From: CABRXV01 sp900754955 | GTDB taxonomy: Bacteria > Actinomycetota > Coriobacteriia > Coriobacteriales > Eggerthellaceae | Direction: 5' to 3' | Assembly: GCA_902475005.1 (NCBI GenBank) | Contig: CABRXV010000036.1 | Location: 1 to 19,834 of the forward strand | Length of the DNA stretch: 19,834 bases | In this document: piece after piece, positions 1 to 7,964 of the stretch | Numbering within the stretch: the stretch's first letter is position 1 | Layout: the number at the start of each line of letters is the position of its first letter | Program-made: the position numbers and the translations under genes | The notes under the pieces: generated by a model | Database searches by the model: none | Told to the model about the DNA's origin: nothing | Seen by the model: the letters and a program-made list of their open reading frames with translations, nothing else

Positions 1-168
1 CTGCGCTACAGCTTCGACATGGGTGACGCCGCCGACGACATCCGCCGTGCCGTGACCGCCGTGCTCGACGAGGGCTGGCGCACGGGCGACATCAAGGACG
101 CCGAGACGCCCGCCGATCACATCGTCGGAACGGCGAAGATGGGCGATCTGGTGGTGGAGCACCTGTAG
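1..168 (+). CDS. leuB: 3-isopropylmalate dehydrogenase, C-terminal fragment (5' end outside window)
   Basis: The open frame enters from the left edge and gives the last 55 residues of a protein, ending at TAG 166-168. It starts LLRYSFD-like (LRYSFDMGDAADDIRRAV), continues VLDEGWRTGDI and ends VGTAKMGDLVVEHL. This is the pattern of the LeuB C-terminus (LLRYS, AV..VL..G.RT.DI, GT.EMGD). LeuB oxidatively decarboxylates 3-isopropylmalate with NAD+ in cytoplasmic leucine biosynthesis. The related isocitrate and tartrate dehydrogenases share this end, so the assignment rests on the RTGDI and GT-KMGD motifs and is good but not certain. A strong terminator follows, so it is probably the last gene of its operon. 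Confidence 0.85.
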   Translation: MRYSFDMGDAADDIRRAVTAVLDEGWRTGDIKDAETPADHIVGTAKMGDLVVEHL

Positions 169-224
169 GGCATCCAGGCGAAACGCCGCGTGCTCACGGC
201 GCTTCGCTTACAGAGGTCGACATG

Positions 225-258
225 CGGGGAGGCTGCTTTCGGGCAGCCTCCCCGTTTT
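225..258 (+). terminator. Rho-independent terminator after leuB
   Basis: A perfect 12-bp stem (CGGGGAGGCTGC, 225-236, with GCAGCCTCCCCG, 243-254) closes a 6-nt loop and is followed by TTTT at 255-258. It lies 57 bp downstream of the leuB stop. Confidence 0.9.
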
Positions 259-415
259 GCGTTTGCGCAGCTTTTTGGGAGGTGCGGGATTCCCGGAGGG
301 GAGTCGCGTTGCGGCAGATGCGCGGTTTTCGAGAGGCTTTTCTTTCACTGCGACGGCGTCTCGGTGCGCTCGAAGAACGATGCGGGTGCGTGGGTACATG
401 CAACGTAATTATATG

Positions 416-444
416 TTGACAGCATGGCGATGAGGGCGTATATA
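416..444 (+). promoter_or_regulatory. Sigma-70-type promoter of the padR/NifX-like operon
   Basis: A -35 TTGACA (416-421) and a -10 TATATA (439-444) are separated by exactly 17 bp. This is the best consensus promoter in the window. Transcription should start near 451, giving a leader of about 70 nt before the padR start. Confidence 0.75.
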
Positions 445-473
445 TGTTAGTGGCATATAGATGTTGAGTACAT
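441..473. promoter_or_regulatory. Dyads over the padR promoter start region (possible PadR operator)
   Basis: TATATG (441-446) is repeated inverted as CATATA (454-459) with a 7-nt gap, overlapping the -10 and start site. Just downstream ATGT (461-464) pairs with ACAT (470-473). A TATATGTT-like word also occurs at 411-417, 442-448 and, degenerate, at 458-465. PadR-family repressors commonly bind ATGT/ACAT-type dyads in their own promoters, so autoregulation is a reasonable inference. The usual 8-bp spacing of the ATGT-ACAT motif is not met. Confidence 0.45.
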
Positions 474-523
474 GTCGGTATGGGCGTGGGGCGCTTGGTG
501 CTGATGATTCGAGAGGAGACGCT

Positions 524-964
524 ATGCCGCGAGGTGATTGCGCGAAGCAGGGCGTTCGCCAGCCGTGCTGTCGTCGGCGCGGCGGAGGCGGCGGTGCGCT
601 TGTTGAGCCCGCAGCTCTGGCAGCTCTTCTCTATGCGGGCGGTTACGGCTACGACATGCGCCGCACCATTCTGGAGATGAGCGACGGTGCGCTCGACGTC
701 GACGTGGGCGGCCTGTACCGGTCGCTTCGCCGCCTTGAAGAGGAGGGCGCGGTGATATCTCGCTGGTGCGAAGAGAGCGCGGGGCCGCGTCGCCGCGAGT
801 ACGAGCTTACGCAGCAGGGCGTGGAGCTTGCCGAGCAGTGGCTCGAGGCGCTGCGCCAGCGACGCCGGCTCGACGACCTGCTGGTCGGCCTTCTCGAAGG
901 CGGGCTGAACAACACGTGTACAAGCGGGGCGGATGCTCCGAGAGAGAAAGGAACAGAAGAATGA
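524..964 (+). CDS. PadR-family winged-helix regulator with Cys-rich N-terminus
   Basis: This is a predicted cytoplasmic DNA-binding repressor of 146 residues. Residues about 27-110 form a PadR winged helix (ALAALLYAGGYGYDMRRTI, then GGLYRSLRRLEEEGAV, then RRREYELTQQG). The ATG at 524 was chosen because GAGAGGAG lies 6-8 bases upstream; the frame is open further upstream to 461, without a good ribosome site. The N-terminal arm before the helix carries C6, C15 and C16 followed by an Arg/Gly run, which is not part of the core PadR fold and could bind metal or sense redox state (inference). The stop overlaps the next start (ATGA, 961-964), so the two genes are translationally coupled. A strong promoter with dyads lies upstream and fits autoregulation. 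The family call is firm; the ligand is unknown. Confidence 0.82.
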   Translation: MPRGDCAKQGVRQPCCRRRGGGGGALVEPAALAALLYAGGYGYDMRRTILEMSDGALDVDVGGLYRSLRRLEEEGAVISRWCEESAGPRRREYELTQQGVELAEQWLEALRQRRRLDDLLVGLLEGGLNNTCTSGADAPREKGTEE

Positions 965-1332
965 GCAGTTTCAAGCTTGCCGTGCCGACGATGGGCGCAG
1001 CTGGTCTGGAGTCTGAGCGCAGCGGTCATTTCGGTCACTGCGACTGCTTCACCATCGTCGACATCGAGGATGGCGAGATCAAGGGCGTCTCCGAGTTGGC
1101 GAACCCGCCTCATGAGGAGGGCGGCTGCCTGCGCCCGGTCATGCTGCTGCATGATGCGGGGATCGACGCCATCGTGGCTGCTGGCATGGGTATGCGCCCG
1201 ATGATGGGTTTTGCCGACGCGGGCATCACGGTGTACTTCGAGAACCAGACGCCGAACGTGGGCGAGGTCGCCAAGCTCGTTGCGGCGGGCAATGTTCCCA
1301 CGATGGGTCCCGAGAACGCCTGCCATCACTAG
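961..1332 (+). CDS. NifB/NifX-family iron-molybdenum cluster-binding protein
   Basis: This 123-residue protein has the small alpha/beta fold of the dinitrogenase iron-molybdenum cofactor family (NifX, NafY, C-terminal NifB, MTH1175-like). Signs are LAVPTMG at the start, SGHFGHCDCFTIVDIEDG (residues about 20-37), the HEEGGC loop, and GMGMRPMMGFADAGITVYF toward the C-terminus. It ends in a Cys-His-His tail. Stand-alone members occur widely outside nitrogen fixers and are thought to bind or carry metal-sulphur clusters; the substrate here is unknown. The start is fixed by the ATGA overlap with the padR-like gene and by GAGAAAGGAA upstream. The pairing suggests that the regulator controls, or senses the state of, the cluster-binding protein. 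No nif genes are visible. Confidence 0.85.
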   Translation: MSSFKLAVPTMGAAGLESERSGHFGHCDCFTIVDIEDGEIKGVSELANPPHEEGGCLRPVMLLHDAGIDAIVAAGMGMRPMMGFADAGITVYFENQTPNVGEVAKLVAAGNVPTMGPENACHH

Positions 1333-1377
1333 GTCGGGCGACGAGCGAGCTCCCGACGGGTTCTCGCAGGCTGCTTT

Positions 1378-1418
1378 CAACGAGGGGAGGGCGCTTTTCC
1401 GCGTTCCTCCCCTCGTTG
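1378..1418 (+). terminator. Terminator after the padR/NifX-like operon
   Basis: A perfect 13-bp stem (CAACGAGGGGAGG, 1378-1390, with CCTCCCCTCGTTG, 1406-1418) is followed by a weak T-containing stretch (CGTTCTGTTCTG). A second small dyad, GTCGGG/CCCGAC (1333-1338/1352-1357), lies directly after the stop codon. Confidence 0.75.
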
Positions 1419-1940
1419 CGTTCTGTTCTGCGCTGGGGGTTCCTTTTGGGCTCGCTTCTATGCGGTTTTCTCAGCGAGCCGGGTTGCTTTCATTTTTTGC
1501 AGTTTTTTCACCGAAGTTGGATGCGAAGCGTTCGAGGAGACAGTGAAAATGCTCGGCCGTGCAATAAAATGGGCGAAATGTTGCATCGGAAAGGCTCGAT
1601 GCGCTTGCGTTCGGCGTGCGAACGCCCAACTTCGGTGAATAATCTGCATTTTCTCTTCCGAAAAGCGCGCTGCGCTATTGTGGGCGGGATTCGCGCTCAA
1701 AAAGGCGCACCGTCATGGGCATTGGGCGCGCAGGGAACGTTTGCTTCGAGCTCGCAGGGAGCGTTTGCGCCGAGCGTGCACGGGGCGTTTGCGCCGCGCA
1801 CGGACGATGCATGCGGGAAGTTGCGCTGGTCGACGGCGAGCTCCTTCGCTTTCGCGCAACGCGGAGCAGAAGCGCGATGGGGCCGCTTGTGCGGTTGTCC
1901 GCGCAGAGTGCGCTCTCGCCTGAAAACGGGAAGGGTCATT
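1419..1940. other. Non-coding stretch upstream of the GNAT gene
   Basis: I see no supported gene here. The frame of the downstream GNAT gene happens to stay open back to 1416, but the translation lacks any family pattern and includes the tandem repeat at 1731-1802. A perfect 7-bp hairpin (GCGTTCG/CGAACGC, 1607-1625) and a more AT-rich patch around 1480-1580 are present. No convincing promoter was found; one must exist unless the GNAT gene is read from the operon before it. Confidence 0.5.
1731..1802. repeat. 24-bp tandem repeat, three copies
   Basis: Three consecutive 24-bp units begin at 1731, 1755 and 1779, each built around GGG(A)(A/G)CGTTTGC(G)(C)CG. Copies 2 and 3 share GCGTTTGCGCCG exactly. 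In the forward frame each would encode an eight-residue GTFASSSQ/GAFAPSVH-like unit, but the surrounding sequence does not look coding. Confidence 0.75.
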
Positions 1941-2414
1941 ATGCTTAGCTTGAAGGAAGTGGCGTCTAACGCGCGCAGCGCCGAGCTGGTCGCGCAGCTT
2001 GCGGCGGTGTGGGAGCGCTCTGTGCGCGCAACGCATGGTTTTCTGGCTGAGGAAGACATCGTGGGCATGCGCCCTGACGTGCCGAACTACATCAGGGGAA
2101 TCGCTCAGCTGACGGTTGCGTACGAAGACGATCGTGCGATCGGCTTCGCGGGTGTGGAGGACGGAAGCCTTGAGATGCTGTTCATCGACGCCGAGGCGCG
2201 CGGTCGCGGCACGGGGAAGGCGCTGCTCCGCTATGCGGTTGAGAACCAGGGCGTGGTTCGCCTTGACGTCAACGAGCAGAATCCCCAGACGCGCGGCTTC
2301 TACGAACATGAGGGTTTTCACGTGGTGAACCGCTCGGAGCTCGACGGCGAGGGACGTCCGTTCCCGCTTCTTCATATGGAGCTCGCTGGCGAAGACGTCG
2401 CGCGCGAAGTGTAG
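1941..2414 (+). CDS. GNAT-family N-acetyltransferase
   Basis: This 157-residue protein is a predicted cytoplasmic acetyl-CoA-dependent acetyltransferase. The N-terminus has the VWERSVRATHGFLAEEDI pattern common in small GNAT proteins. The acetyl-CoA pyrophosphate-binding motif A is clear at residues 83-96 (DAEARGRGTGKALL), and the C-terminal half has LDVNEQNPQTRGFYEHEGF, the typical beta-strand/helix around the catalytic region. The substrate cannot be told from sequence. The start at 1941 was chosen because GGGAAGGG lies 6-14 bases upstream and homology begins there, although the frame is open to 1416. Downstream, hisS has its own probable -10 element, so this gene is likely monocistronic. 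Confidence 0.88.
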   Translation: MLSLKEVASNARSAELVAQLAAVWERSVRATHGFLAEEDIVGMRPDVPNYIRGIAQLTVAYEDDRAIGFAGVEDGSLEMLFIDAEARGRGTGKALLRYAVENQGVVRLDVNEQNPQTRGFYEHEGFHVVNRSELDGEGRPFPLLHMELAGEDVAREV

Positions 2415-2476
2415 GTGCGTTTGCACGCCGTCGGGCTATCTTGCGTGCGCCCCTTCGCTTGGCTGGTCCGGCGGGC

Positions 2477-2482
2477 TACAAT
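2477..2482 (+). promoter_or_regulatory. Probable -10 element of hisS
   Basis: TACAAT lies 55 bp before the hisS start. The candidate -35 17 bp upstream (TTCGCT, 2454-2459) is poor. The same TACAAT word precedes aspS. Confidence 0.45.
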
Positions 2483-2536
2483 ACCAACGTTCATGTTTCG
2501 ATGATGAAAAGACCACGCGACGAAAGAAAGAGAGCC

Positions 2537-3841
2537 ATGGCCATCCAAGCACCTGAGGGAACCTTCGACCTGCTGCCCGGCGAGGCGGCGTTTTGGGATC
2601 ATTTCCGCGCGACGGCGTTCGATACGTTCGCACGGTACGGGTACCATCCGATCGAAACGCCGCTGTTTGAGCAGACCGACCTATTCGTGCGCGGCATCGG
2701 CGAGGCGACCGACGTGGTGTCCAAGGAGATGTTCACGGCGATCTCGGGCGGCAACATGCAGAAGCTGCTCGCCGGCGAGAAGCTCAAGAGCAAGAGCCGC
2801 CTGTCCCTGCGCCCCGAGGGTACGGCAGGTGTGGTGCGCGCCGTGGTGCAGCACAACCTGGTTCCGCAGGGCGGCGCGCCGGCGAAGCTCATGTACGCCG
2901 GCCCGATGTTCCGCGCCGAGCGCCCGCAGAAGGGGCGCCTGCGCCAGTTCCGCCAGGTGGGCATCGAGTGCCTGGGCGCCGAGGAGCCGACGGTCGACGC
3001 CGAGGCCATCATCATGCTCATGCGCTTCTTCGTGCGCATCGGCATTCCCGAGGGCGACATGCGCCTGCTCCTCAATTCCATGGGGTGCGAGAAGTGCCGC
3101 CCGGCGTACCGCGAGATGGTGCGCGACTTCATCCGCGCGCACGAGGCGGGGATGTGCGAGGAGTGCAACCGCCGCGCCGACATCAACCCGCTGCGCGCCT
3201 TCGACTGCAAGACCCCCGCGTGTGCCGCCGTCATGGCGGACGCGCCGAAGATCACCGACCACCTGTGCGACGACTGTCGCGAGCACTACGAGGCCGTGAA
3301 GCGCCACCTCGACGCCGCGGGCATCTCCTACGAGGAGGACACCAAGCTCGTGCGCGGCCTTGACTACTACACGCGCACGGTGTTCGAGGTGCAGGTTGAC
3401 AACGGCATGGGCTCGCAGAACGCCATCGGCGGCGGTGGGCGCTACGACAAGCTCGCCGAGGAGGTGGGCGGGCGCGCCACGCCGGGCCTCGGCTTCGCGC
3501 TCGGCTATGAGCGCTGCGTGCTCGCCCTCGAGGCGGCCGGTGCCGATACGCTCGTCGTCCGCGGTCTCGATCTGTTCGTCGTGTGCGTGGACGATTCCGC
3601 ACGTGACCGTGCCTTTGCGCTCGTGCAGGCATGTCGCGACGCTGGCGTGCAGTGCGACATGGATCACCAGGGCCGCAGCGTGAAGAGCCAGTTCAAGCTC
3701 GCTGACAAGCTCGGTGCCAGCTTCGTGATGACGCTCGGCCCCGACGAGCTTGCGGCAGGCGAGGCGACGCTGCGCAACATGCTCACGCACGAGGAGCGCA
3801 CGGTGGCGCTCGACGCGGTGGCTGCGGCGTTGCGCGCGTAG
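2537..3841 (+). CDS. hisS: Histidyl-tRNA synthetase
   Basis: This class II aminoacyl-tRNA synthetase charges tRNA-His and acts as a cytoplasmic homodimer. It is 434 residues, a usual length. Visible are the N-terminal APEGTFDLLPGE, motif 2 (about 92-135, LRPEGTAGVVRAV then MFRAERPQKGRLRQFRQVGIE), the HisA signature LVRGLDYYTRTVFEV (271-285), the HisB signature with GGGGRYD (298-304), motif 3 (PGLGFALGYER, 316-326), and a C-terminal anticodon-binding domain from about 343. An insertion domain carries four Cys pairs (C184/C187, C207/C210, C224/C229, C244/C247), as in many Gram-positive-type HisRS. The start at 2537 is where homology begins, with an A/G-rich site (AAAGAAAGAGAG) upstream. No T-box is visible in the short leader. 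Confidence 0.97.
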   Translation: MAIQAPEGTFDLLPGEAAFWDHFRATAFDTFARYGYHPIETPLFEQTDLFVRGIGEATDVVSKEMFTAISGGNMQKLLAGEKLKSKSRLSLRPEGTAGVVRAVVQHNLVPQGGAPAKLMYAGPMFRAERPQKGRLRQFRQVGIECLGAEEPTVDAEAIIMLMRFFVRIGIPEGDMRLLLNSMGCEKCRPAYREMVRDFIRAHEAGMCEECNRRADINPLRAFDCKTPACAAVMADAPKITDHLCDDCREHYEAVKRHLDAAGISYEEDTKLVRGLDYYTRTVFEVQVDNGMGSQNAIGGGGRYDKLAEEVGGRATPGLGFALGYERCVLALEAAGADTLVVRGLDLFVVCVDDSARDRAFALVQACRDAGVQCDMDHQGRSVKSQFKLADKLGASFVMTLGPDELAAGEATLRNMLTHEERTVALDAVAAALRA

Positions 3842-3866
3842 CCGCAGCGCAGAACGATTCGAAGCG

Positions 3867-4400
3867 ATGCTTTCGGCGGACCACATCGCAGGACTTGCTC
3901 TTCCTGCGGCGATGCTCGTGCTGTTCGCCGTGCTGGCGTGGAAGTTTCGGCACGGCGCGTGGCTCAACCTCATCGCGGGCAACAACTTCGTGACGAAAGA
4001 GGAGATGCAGCAGCCCTATCAGCGCGAGCTCGGGCGCAAGATGAGCGTGTGGTGCATGGCACCGGCGGTGCTCATGTGCGCATCGCTTCTCGTGACGGGC
4101 ATCGGCGACGCGGCGGGGTCGCGCGAGGCGTTCGTCGCAGGGCTCGTGCTCTGCGCAGTTTTCTGCGCGGCGATGCTGGCGGGCATCGTGCGCATCATGA
4201 TCTGGTCGAACCGTCTTGCCAAGCAAGAACGCGAACAGCGTCTGGCCGATGCGAAGCAGACGGGCGGGCGTGCCCGCAAGCGTGCTGAGGGCGACGTGCG
4301 CCTCGAGAAGCGCCAGACGACGGTGATCGTCGTCATCATCGTCGTGATGCTGGCGTTTTACCTGCTGGCTGTTCCGCTGCTCAAACAGGCGGCGGCGTAG
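3867..4400 (+). CDS. Small multi-pass membrane protein, DUF3784-like
   Basis: This 177-residue protein has about four membrane segments (residues about 7-26, 60-79, 88-112 and 152-172). Between TM1 and TM2 sits WKFRHGAWLNLIAGNNFVTKEE, close to the DUF3784 signature (G-LIAGYNT-KEE), which is my basis for the family call. A highly charged loop (about 115-150, many Arg/Lys/Glu) separates TM3 and TM4 and is presumably cytoplasmic. The function is unknown. It starts 25 bp after hisS without its own promoter, so it is probably cotranscribed. The ATG at 3867 has only a weak GAAG upstream; the frame is open upstream into hisS, but that part reads as an Arg-rich shadow. Confidence 0.7.
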   Translation: MLSADHIAGLALPAAMLVLFAVLAWKFRHGAWLNLIAGNNFVTKEEMQQPYQRELGRKMSVWCMAPAVLMCASLLVTGIGDAAGSREAFVAGLVLCAVFCAAMLAGIVRIMIWSNRLAKQEREQRLADAKQTGGRARKRAEGDVRLEKRQTTVIVVIIVVMLAFYLLAVPLLKQAAA

Positions 4401-4626
4401 GGAGGCGTTCGGGTTCGATCGTTTGAGCCGCACGCTCTGCGCGAGTTTTCAGAGGCGCGCTCTGCCCAAGCAGGTGCCAGCGTAGGTAGGCAGTTGGGCG
4501 GCTTCGGCGCGCTTTCCGCGCGCCTCATGCGGATCTCGTGCATAGCGCGCCCGGGCAGGACTGCGAAACGCGCCGAAAAACGGTGTGAACCGCATGTATC
4601 TAGGGGCGAAACGCCCTCATCTGTCG

Positions 4627-4632
4627 TACAAT
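4627..4632 (+). promoter_or_regulatory. Probable -10 element of aspS
   Basis: TACAAT in GTACAATAATCC lies 109 bp before the aspS start. No good -35 is visible. It would give a leader of about 100 nt. Confidence 0.5.
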
Positions 4633-4667
4633 AATCCAGTTTGACGAAAAGTCTCTCTCGCTGCGGG

Positions 4668-4690
4668 GTGTGCGGCTGAAAACCGCATAC
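4668..4690 (+). promoter_or_regulatory. Hairpin in the aspS leader
   Basis: GTGTGCGG (4668-4675) pairs with CCGCATAC (4683-4690), 8 bp with one G-U pair, around the loop CTGAAAA. It is not followed by Ts, so it is not a terminator. I see no T-box motif. It could stabilise or regulate the messenger. Confidence 0.35.
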
Positions 4691-4741
4691 CGTGCAGCAG
4701 GGGAGTGTCGAGGAGAAGAAATCAAGGAGAACGACAGCACC

Positions 4742-6520
<1,779 letters not shown>

Positions 6521-6666
6521 CGCACGGATTGCGGGCGGATCGCGCCGCGCCTGCCGTTTTCGGCGGCGCGCAAGCTGCGGCGGCGGAGGCGCTTTCTGCT
6601 CGGGTTTTGCAGCGCGCGGATCGCGCCTGCGCGGGCGGTGTGCCCCGCACCTGTGTGTATTTGGTT

Positions 6667-6706
6667 CGCGCCGAGCGGCTTGCCCCCGCTCGGCGCGTTC
6701 TTTCTT
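6667..6706 (+). terminator. Rho-independent terminator after aspS
   Basis: A perfect 12-bp stem (CGCGCCGAGCGG, 6667-6678, with CCGCTCGGCGCG, 6686-6697) has a 7-nt loop and is followed by TTCTTTCTT. It ends just before the -10 element of ffs. Confidence 0.85.
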
Positions 6707-6707
6707 A

Positions 6708-6713
6708 TATACT
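6708..6713 (+). promoter_or_regulatory. -10 element of ffs
   Basis: TATACT lies about 17-20 bp upstream of the RNA 5' end. The -35 region falls inside the aspS terminator stem and has no consensus. Confidence 0.55.
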
Positions 6714-6729
6714 GTCACTCGCAGTTTGC

Positions 6730-6841
6730 AAGTGCCTCGAATGGGCTTGGGCGGCGCCAAGTTCCGAACCTGGTCAGGTCCGGGAGGAAGCAGCCATAAG
6801 GGACCGCTGACGAGCGCCCATGCCTATTCGGGGCACTTTTT
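6730..6841 (+). ncRNA. ffs: Signal recognition particle RNA, small bacterial (4.5S) type
   Basis: The conserved SRP core is present: GGTCAGGTCCGGGAGGAAGCAG (6772-6793) forms helix 8 and the Ffh-binding internal loops, followed by GGGACC. The ends pair as a long hairpin, AGTGCC (6731-6736) with GGCACT (6832-6837) and GGGC (6743-6746) with GCCC (6815-6818). A T-run at 6837-6841 serves as terminator. The RNA is about 105 nt and lacks the Alu domain of Bacillus-type SRP RNA. With Ffh it directs nascent membrane proteins to the translocon. The ends are approximate. Confidence 0.95.
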
Positions 6842-6897
6842 CATGCGTGCGTCCCGCTGCGGGCGCATCGGGCTGACGGGCACTGCGAAGGGCTTCC

Positions 6898-7578
6898 ATG
6901 GAAATCATCAACTTCTTCATCAATCTTCTCTCCGACCCGCGCGGGGCCATCGCGGGCTGGATCATCGCACTCGGCCCCATCTGGGTGTACACGCCGCTGT
7001 GGCTGATCGTGTTCGTGGAGACGGGCCTCGTGTTCTTCCCGTTTCTGCCGGGCGACTCGCTGCTGTTCGCGGCGGGCGTGTTCTCGGCCGACGGCGGCGG
7101 CCTCAACGTCATCGCCACGCTGCTCGTGTTCTATACGGCGGCCATTCTCGGCAACACGTCGAACTACTGGATCGCGCGTTTCTTCGGCAAGCGCATCATC
7201 GACTCGGGCAAGGTGAAGGCGCTCACGCCCGAGCGCATGGCCAAGCTCGACCACTTCTTCGAGAAATACGGCGGGCTGACCATCATCATCACGCGCTTCA
7301 TGCCGTTCTTCCGCACGTTCGCCCCGTTCATCGCAGGTACGGGCCATATGAACTTTGCGAAGTTCACGCTGTTCAACTGCATCGGCGGCATCGCGTGGGT
7401 GAGCCTGTTCGTGCTCGTGGGTTACTTCTTCGGCGGCATTCCGTTCGTGCAGGAGCACTTCGAGGTGATCGTGCTCGGCATCGTGGCGGTATCGGTGGCG
7501 CCGGCGATTATCGGCGCGATTAAGGCCGCGATGGGCTCGCGCAAGAAGCAGGGAGCCGACGAGGTCGAGAGCGCGTAA
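6898..7578 (+). CDS. DedA-family (VTT domain) membrane protein
   Basis: This 226-residue multi-pass inner-membrane protein belongs to the DedA/VTT family, which acts in envelope homeostasis; some members flip undecaprenyl phosphate or phosphatidylethanolamine. It shows VFVETGLVFFPFLPGDSLLFAAG (residues about 37-60), the GNTSNYWIARFFGKR segment, the amphipathic ITRFMPFFRTFAPFIAGTGHMNFAKF (about 129-155) with the conserved re-entrant-loop Arg/Pro residues, and a hydrophobic C-terminal segment before a charged tail. The ATG at 6898 has GAAGG six bases upstream. It lies 57 bp after the SRP RNA. Which lipid it handles cannot be told. Confidence 0.93.
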   Translation: MEIINFFINLLSDPRGAIAGWIIALGPIWVYTPLWLIVFVETGLVFFPFLPGDSLLFAAGVFSADGGGLNVIATLLVFYTAAILGNTSNYWIARFFGKRIIDSGKVKALTPERMAKLDHFFEKYGGLTIIITRFMPFFRTFAPFIAGTGHMNFAKFTLFNCIGGIAWVSLFVLVGYFFGGIPFVQEHFEVIVLGIVAVSVAPAIIGAIKAAMGSRKKQGADEVESA

Positions 7579-7964
7579 GGCGCGCGGCATGCGGATGCTG
7601 CGGCGTGCGTCTCGTCGCGTGGCGCGGCATGTGCTGCGGCACGGTACGGGCGCCGCGGTTTGCGCTGAGGCGGCGGGCACGGACGTTGCGGCGTGTGACA
7701 CGGCACGGCTGTGGCCCGCCGCCTGTGTTGAGGCGTCGCTCGGTTTGCGCGGACGTGCGGGCTGCCGCATGCGCGCTGCGGCTGTGCAGGGTGCGCAGGC
7801 TTGCGCCGCGTGCCGCGGCGTTGCTCGTATAATGGTCGATGAACTAAGCAGGTTCGCTCACGTGCGGGCTTTCGGCGTACGACGCGCGCTGCGGGATGCC
7901 CGCGGGCGGCAGTGCGGCGGCCAGGTCGCCCGGTGAGCGGCGCGAACTCTCAAGGATGGGAATC
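7579..7964. other. GC-rich intergenic region before dnaX
   Basis: I see no gene here. The sequence is very GC-rich with many GCGGC/GCACGG words. A 9-bp inverted repeat (GCGGCGGGC, 7670-7678, with GCCCGCCGC, 7714-7722) has a 35-nt gap and no T-run. The probable dnaX promoter element lies at 7828-7833. Confidence 0.5.
7828..7833 (+). promoter_or_regulatory. Probable -10 element of dnaX
   Basis: A perfect TATAAT lies 131 bp before the dnaX start in otherwise very GC-rich DNA. No -35 consensus stands at the right distance. Confidence 0.55.

Larger units (their letters stand above)
4401..4741. other. Intergenic region before aspS
   Basis: There is no gene here. It contains a 7-bp hairpin (GGCGCGC/GCGCGCC, 4506-4524) without a T-run, the probable aspS -10 element, and a leader hairpin just before aspS. 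Confidence 0.55.

Noticed and set aside
4404..4425. GGGTTCGATC as a tRNA T-loop
   Set aside because: No acceptor stem, D-arm or anticodon arm is found around it.
4633..4741. T-box or other riboswitch in the aspS leader
   Set aside because: There is only one short hairpin; no T-box sequence, specifier loop or antiterminator is visible.
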